Virus record (IMG/VR): IMGVR_UViG_3300035204_001027
Coordinates: 1 to 64,000 of that record
Direction: 5' to 3' (one strand)
DNA: 64,000 bases
Source of the DNA: a virus
A program made the translations under genes and the position numbers. Shown here one piece after another: positions 62,595-64,000 of this stretch. Position 1 is the first letter of the stretch, and each line of letters opens with the position of its first letter. The notes under the pieces are model-generated. The model saw only the letters and a program-made list of their open reading frames with translations, was not told where the DNA came from and did not search any database.

Positions 62595-63131
62595 ATGGAA
62601 ATAGACTTTACATCAAAAATTAGGGCCGCTGACGAATGTAGTTGCGGAGTATGCGACGAAGAAGATTGCCAGTGTCCTTGCCATTGTGAAAAAAACGAAC
62701 TCCCCTCTCAAGAAGAGTTGATTGCTTTTTCCATTGATATCGTAAAGATATTTGAAAACAAGGTAAAAGCTCATAACGAAGCTTTTCCAAAGAATCAGGT
62801 ATCTGTGGATGATCTAAAGAAGATGTTTATGCAAGGAGCGTCTTCTGAAAATCGTGGCGGTTTTTCCCTCGTTGAACTTGGTTTGGCGGGGGTTAATGCT
62901 TTTCTGAATTTGAAAGCTGGAAACTGCGGTTCTTACGAAGCCAAGTTTTCTTTAACTCTACCAAAGGAATCTTTAAACGTCTCTGCTCATCTATCGCCAA
63001 ACGAAGAAGATTTCAATAAAGCAAAAGAAGATATAACAAAATATAACTTAGATATTTCAAAAGCTAAGAGTTCAGAAGATTTTTATATTGAAACTCAAGA
63101 TCAAGTTAGAAGAAGGTGGATAGAATACTAA
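62595..63131 (+). CDS. Hypothetical protein in head cassette, 178 aa
   Basis: Cys-rich N-terminus (ECSCGVCDEEDCQCPCHCE, eight Cys in about 19 residues; probable metal cluster), then a helical part and a beta part (GSYEAKFSLTLPKESLNVSAHLSPNEEDF). One base before the next gene. Could be a scaffold or accessory head protein; not recognised. Confidence 0.62.
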   Translation: MEIDFTSKIRAADECSCGVCDEEDCQCPCHCEKNELPSQEELIAFSIDIVKIFENKVKAHNEAFPKNQVSVDDLKKMFMQGASSENRGGFSLVELGLAGVNAFLNLKAGNCGSYEAKFSLTLPKESLNVSAHLSPNEEDFNKAKEDITKYNLDISKAKSSEDFYIETQDQVRRRWIEY

Positions 63132-63132
63132 A

Positions 63133-64000
63133 ATGAAACACAAGTATACTACGATTTTCAGTTCTACAATCAAGCCATTGGTTTCGGAAGAGAAAGATAA
63201 ATATTTAGCCATGGCTAGTTTATTAGATGTAGGAAGTTTTCTGCCTGAGATTGATACCGAGACAAATATAGATCTTTTACCGGTCGCTTTTAACGCTTGC
63301 GTAATAAATCGTGTTAACAAAAATGGAGATGTTATTGACACGGAAACAGCGGCGCGGATATGTGAGTCTTTTATAAATAAACCCATTAATATAGAACATA
63401 ATAGACAAAGAGTAATGGGAACGATTTTAACTGCTGGATTCAGCGAGTTCGGTACAGATCAAGTTTTATCTGCCGAACAAATAAGGGAATTAAAAGGGCC
63501 ATTCAATATTACGCTGGGAGGCGTGCTTTGGAAGGTCGTAAATAATGAACTAACTGATATTGTTGAAGAATCAGCAGATCCAACTAGCGACAAATACTTA
63601 AGCGTATCTGCTAGTTGGGAATTAGGATTTACTGACTATAACCTTGTGGCTATAGAAGGTGACAATAAAAACCTAGAAGGTGCGGACATTATCAATGATA
63701 AAGACCGTGTTGAATCTCTCAAAGATAACTTGAAGTGCTTTGGGGGAGACGGCAAACTTGAGGATGACCGGTATGTCTATCGTCAAGTTATAAATGAAGT
63801 TGTTCCTTTGGGTATTGGACTAACTAATAATCCTGCAGCGGAAGTTGAAGGTGTAGCAGTTAAGAAAAAATCTGAAGAAAACAACGACAAACAAACAGAT
63901 GAGAATGAATCAGACGATTCAACTAAAACCAAAACCAATAAAAAACCAGACAAAAAACGGTGGGAAAATAAAAGTTCCCAATATAATAAACAACAAATGA
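63133..64000 (+). CDS. Putative prohead protease/scaffold protein (partial at right edge)
   Basis: 289 codons read without a stop to the window end, starting one base after the previous gene. The segment INKPINIEHNRQRVMGTILTAGFSEFG resembles the conserved ..P..xEH....GxI block of phage prohead core/maturation proteins, and the C-terminal part is Lys/Asp/Asn-rich and disordered (KKKSEENNDKQTDENESDD), like scaffold-protease fusions. Position after portal fits. The assignment needs the rest of the gene. Confidence 0.55.
   Translation, partial: MKHKYTTIFSSTIKPLVSEEKDKYLAMASLLDVGSFLPEIDTETNIDLLPVAFNACVINRVNKNGDVIDTETAARICESFINKPINIEHNRQRVMGTILTAGFSEFGTDQVLSAEQIRELKGPFNITLGGVLWKVVNNELTDIVEESADPTSDKYLSVSASWELGFTDYNLVAIEGDNKNLEGADIINDKDRVESLKDNLKCFGGDGKLEDDRYVYRQVINEVVPLGIGLTNNPAAEVEGVAVKKKSEENNDKQTDENESDDSTKTKTNKKPDKKRWENKSSQYNKQQM

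Overview
The window is part of a tailed double-stranded DNA bacteriophage genome (Caudoviricetes, large-genome type). The evidence is a large terminase, a portal protein, collagen-like and RCC1-repeat adhesins, a ClpP-like protease, PhoH, an rIIA/rIIB pair, a lysis module, a tRNA gene and dense operons of small unknown proteins. Host-type promoters (TTGACA, 17-18 bp, TATAAT-like) and several lipoprotein signals, including a probable unimolecular spanin, point to a Gram-negative host with a sigma70-like polymerase. A few protein styles (Tat-type signal, proline/alanine-rich tail-anchored protein, RCC1 and chitobiase-C-like repeats) would fit a Verrucomicrobiota- or Planctomycetota-like host, but that is a weak guess.

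Layout. 0-13 kb holds sugar and metabolic genes in tight overlapping operons: VOC protein, aldehyde dehydrogenase, GT29-like and GT8-like glycosyltransferases, saccharopine-dehydrogenase-like protein, heptose-phosphate adenylyltransferase, glycerol-3-phosphate-cytidylyltransferase-like protein, PfkB kinase and a third glycosyltransferase. An ECF sigma factor, a deoxyribosyltransferase-like protein and a thermonuclease are interspersed. 13-16 kb has a 2OG-Fe(II) oxygenase convergent with a minus-strand lysis block (holin-like protein, lipoprotein/spanin). 16-24 kb has an ATP-dependent DNA ligase, a polynucleotide-kinase-like protein, about 25 tiny genes and a SleB-type cell-wall hydrolase. 24-33 kb has rIIA, rIIB, a RuvB-like AAA+ protein, a DUF932 protein and a GP88-like protein. 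33.9-40 kb is an unusual accessory strip: tRNA-Cys, a candidate ~490-nt structured RNA, and more than ten short genes. Most of these have their own near-identical promoter, and most promoters sit behind a GGCCCGGGCC-type palindrome and an A-tract. 40-64 kb is the late region: PhoH, ClpP-like protease, HAD phosphatase, cysteine-rich proteins, a second sigma-like protein, a probable small terminase, an ERCC4 nuclease, TerL, the adhesin block, portal, a tubulin/FtsZ-like protein and a partial head protein at the right edge.

How it may work together. Twenty-nine host-like promoters were found, nearly all upstream of 40 kb; most place the transcription start on or within a few bases of the start codon, implying leaderless early mRNAs. 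The late genes instead carry Shine-Dalgarno sequences and a separate repeated motif (ATAAT...TAGTGTAA) at unit starts, possibly read by one of the two phage-encoded sigma-like proteins. All assignments rest on reading motifs by eye; no database search was run.
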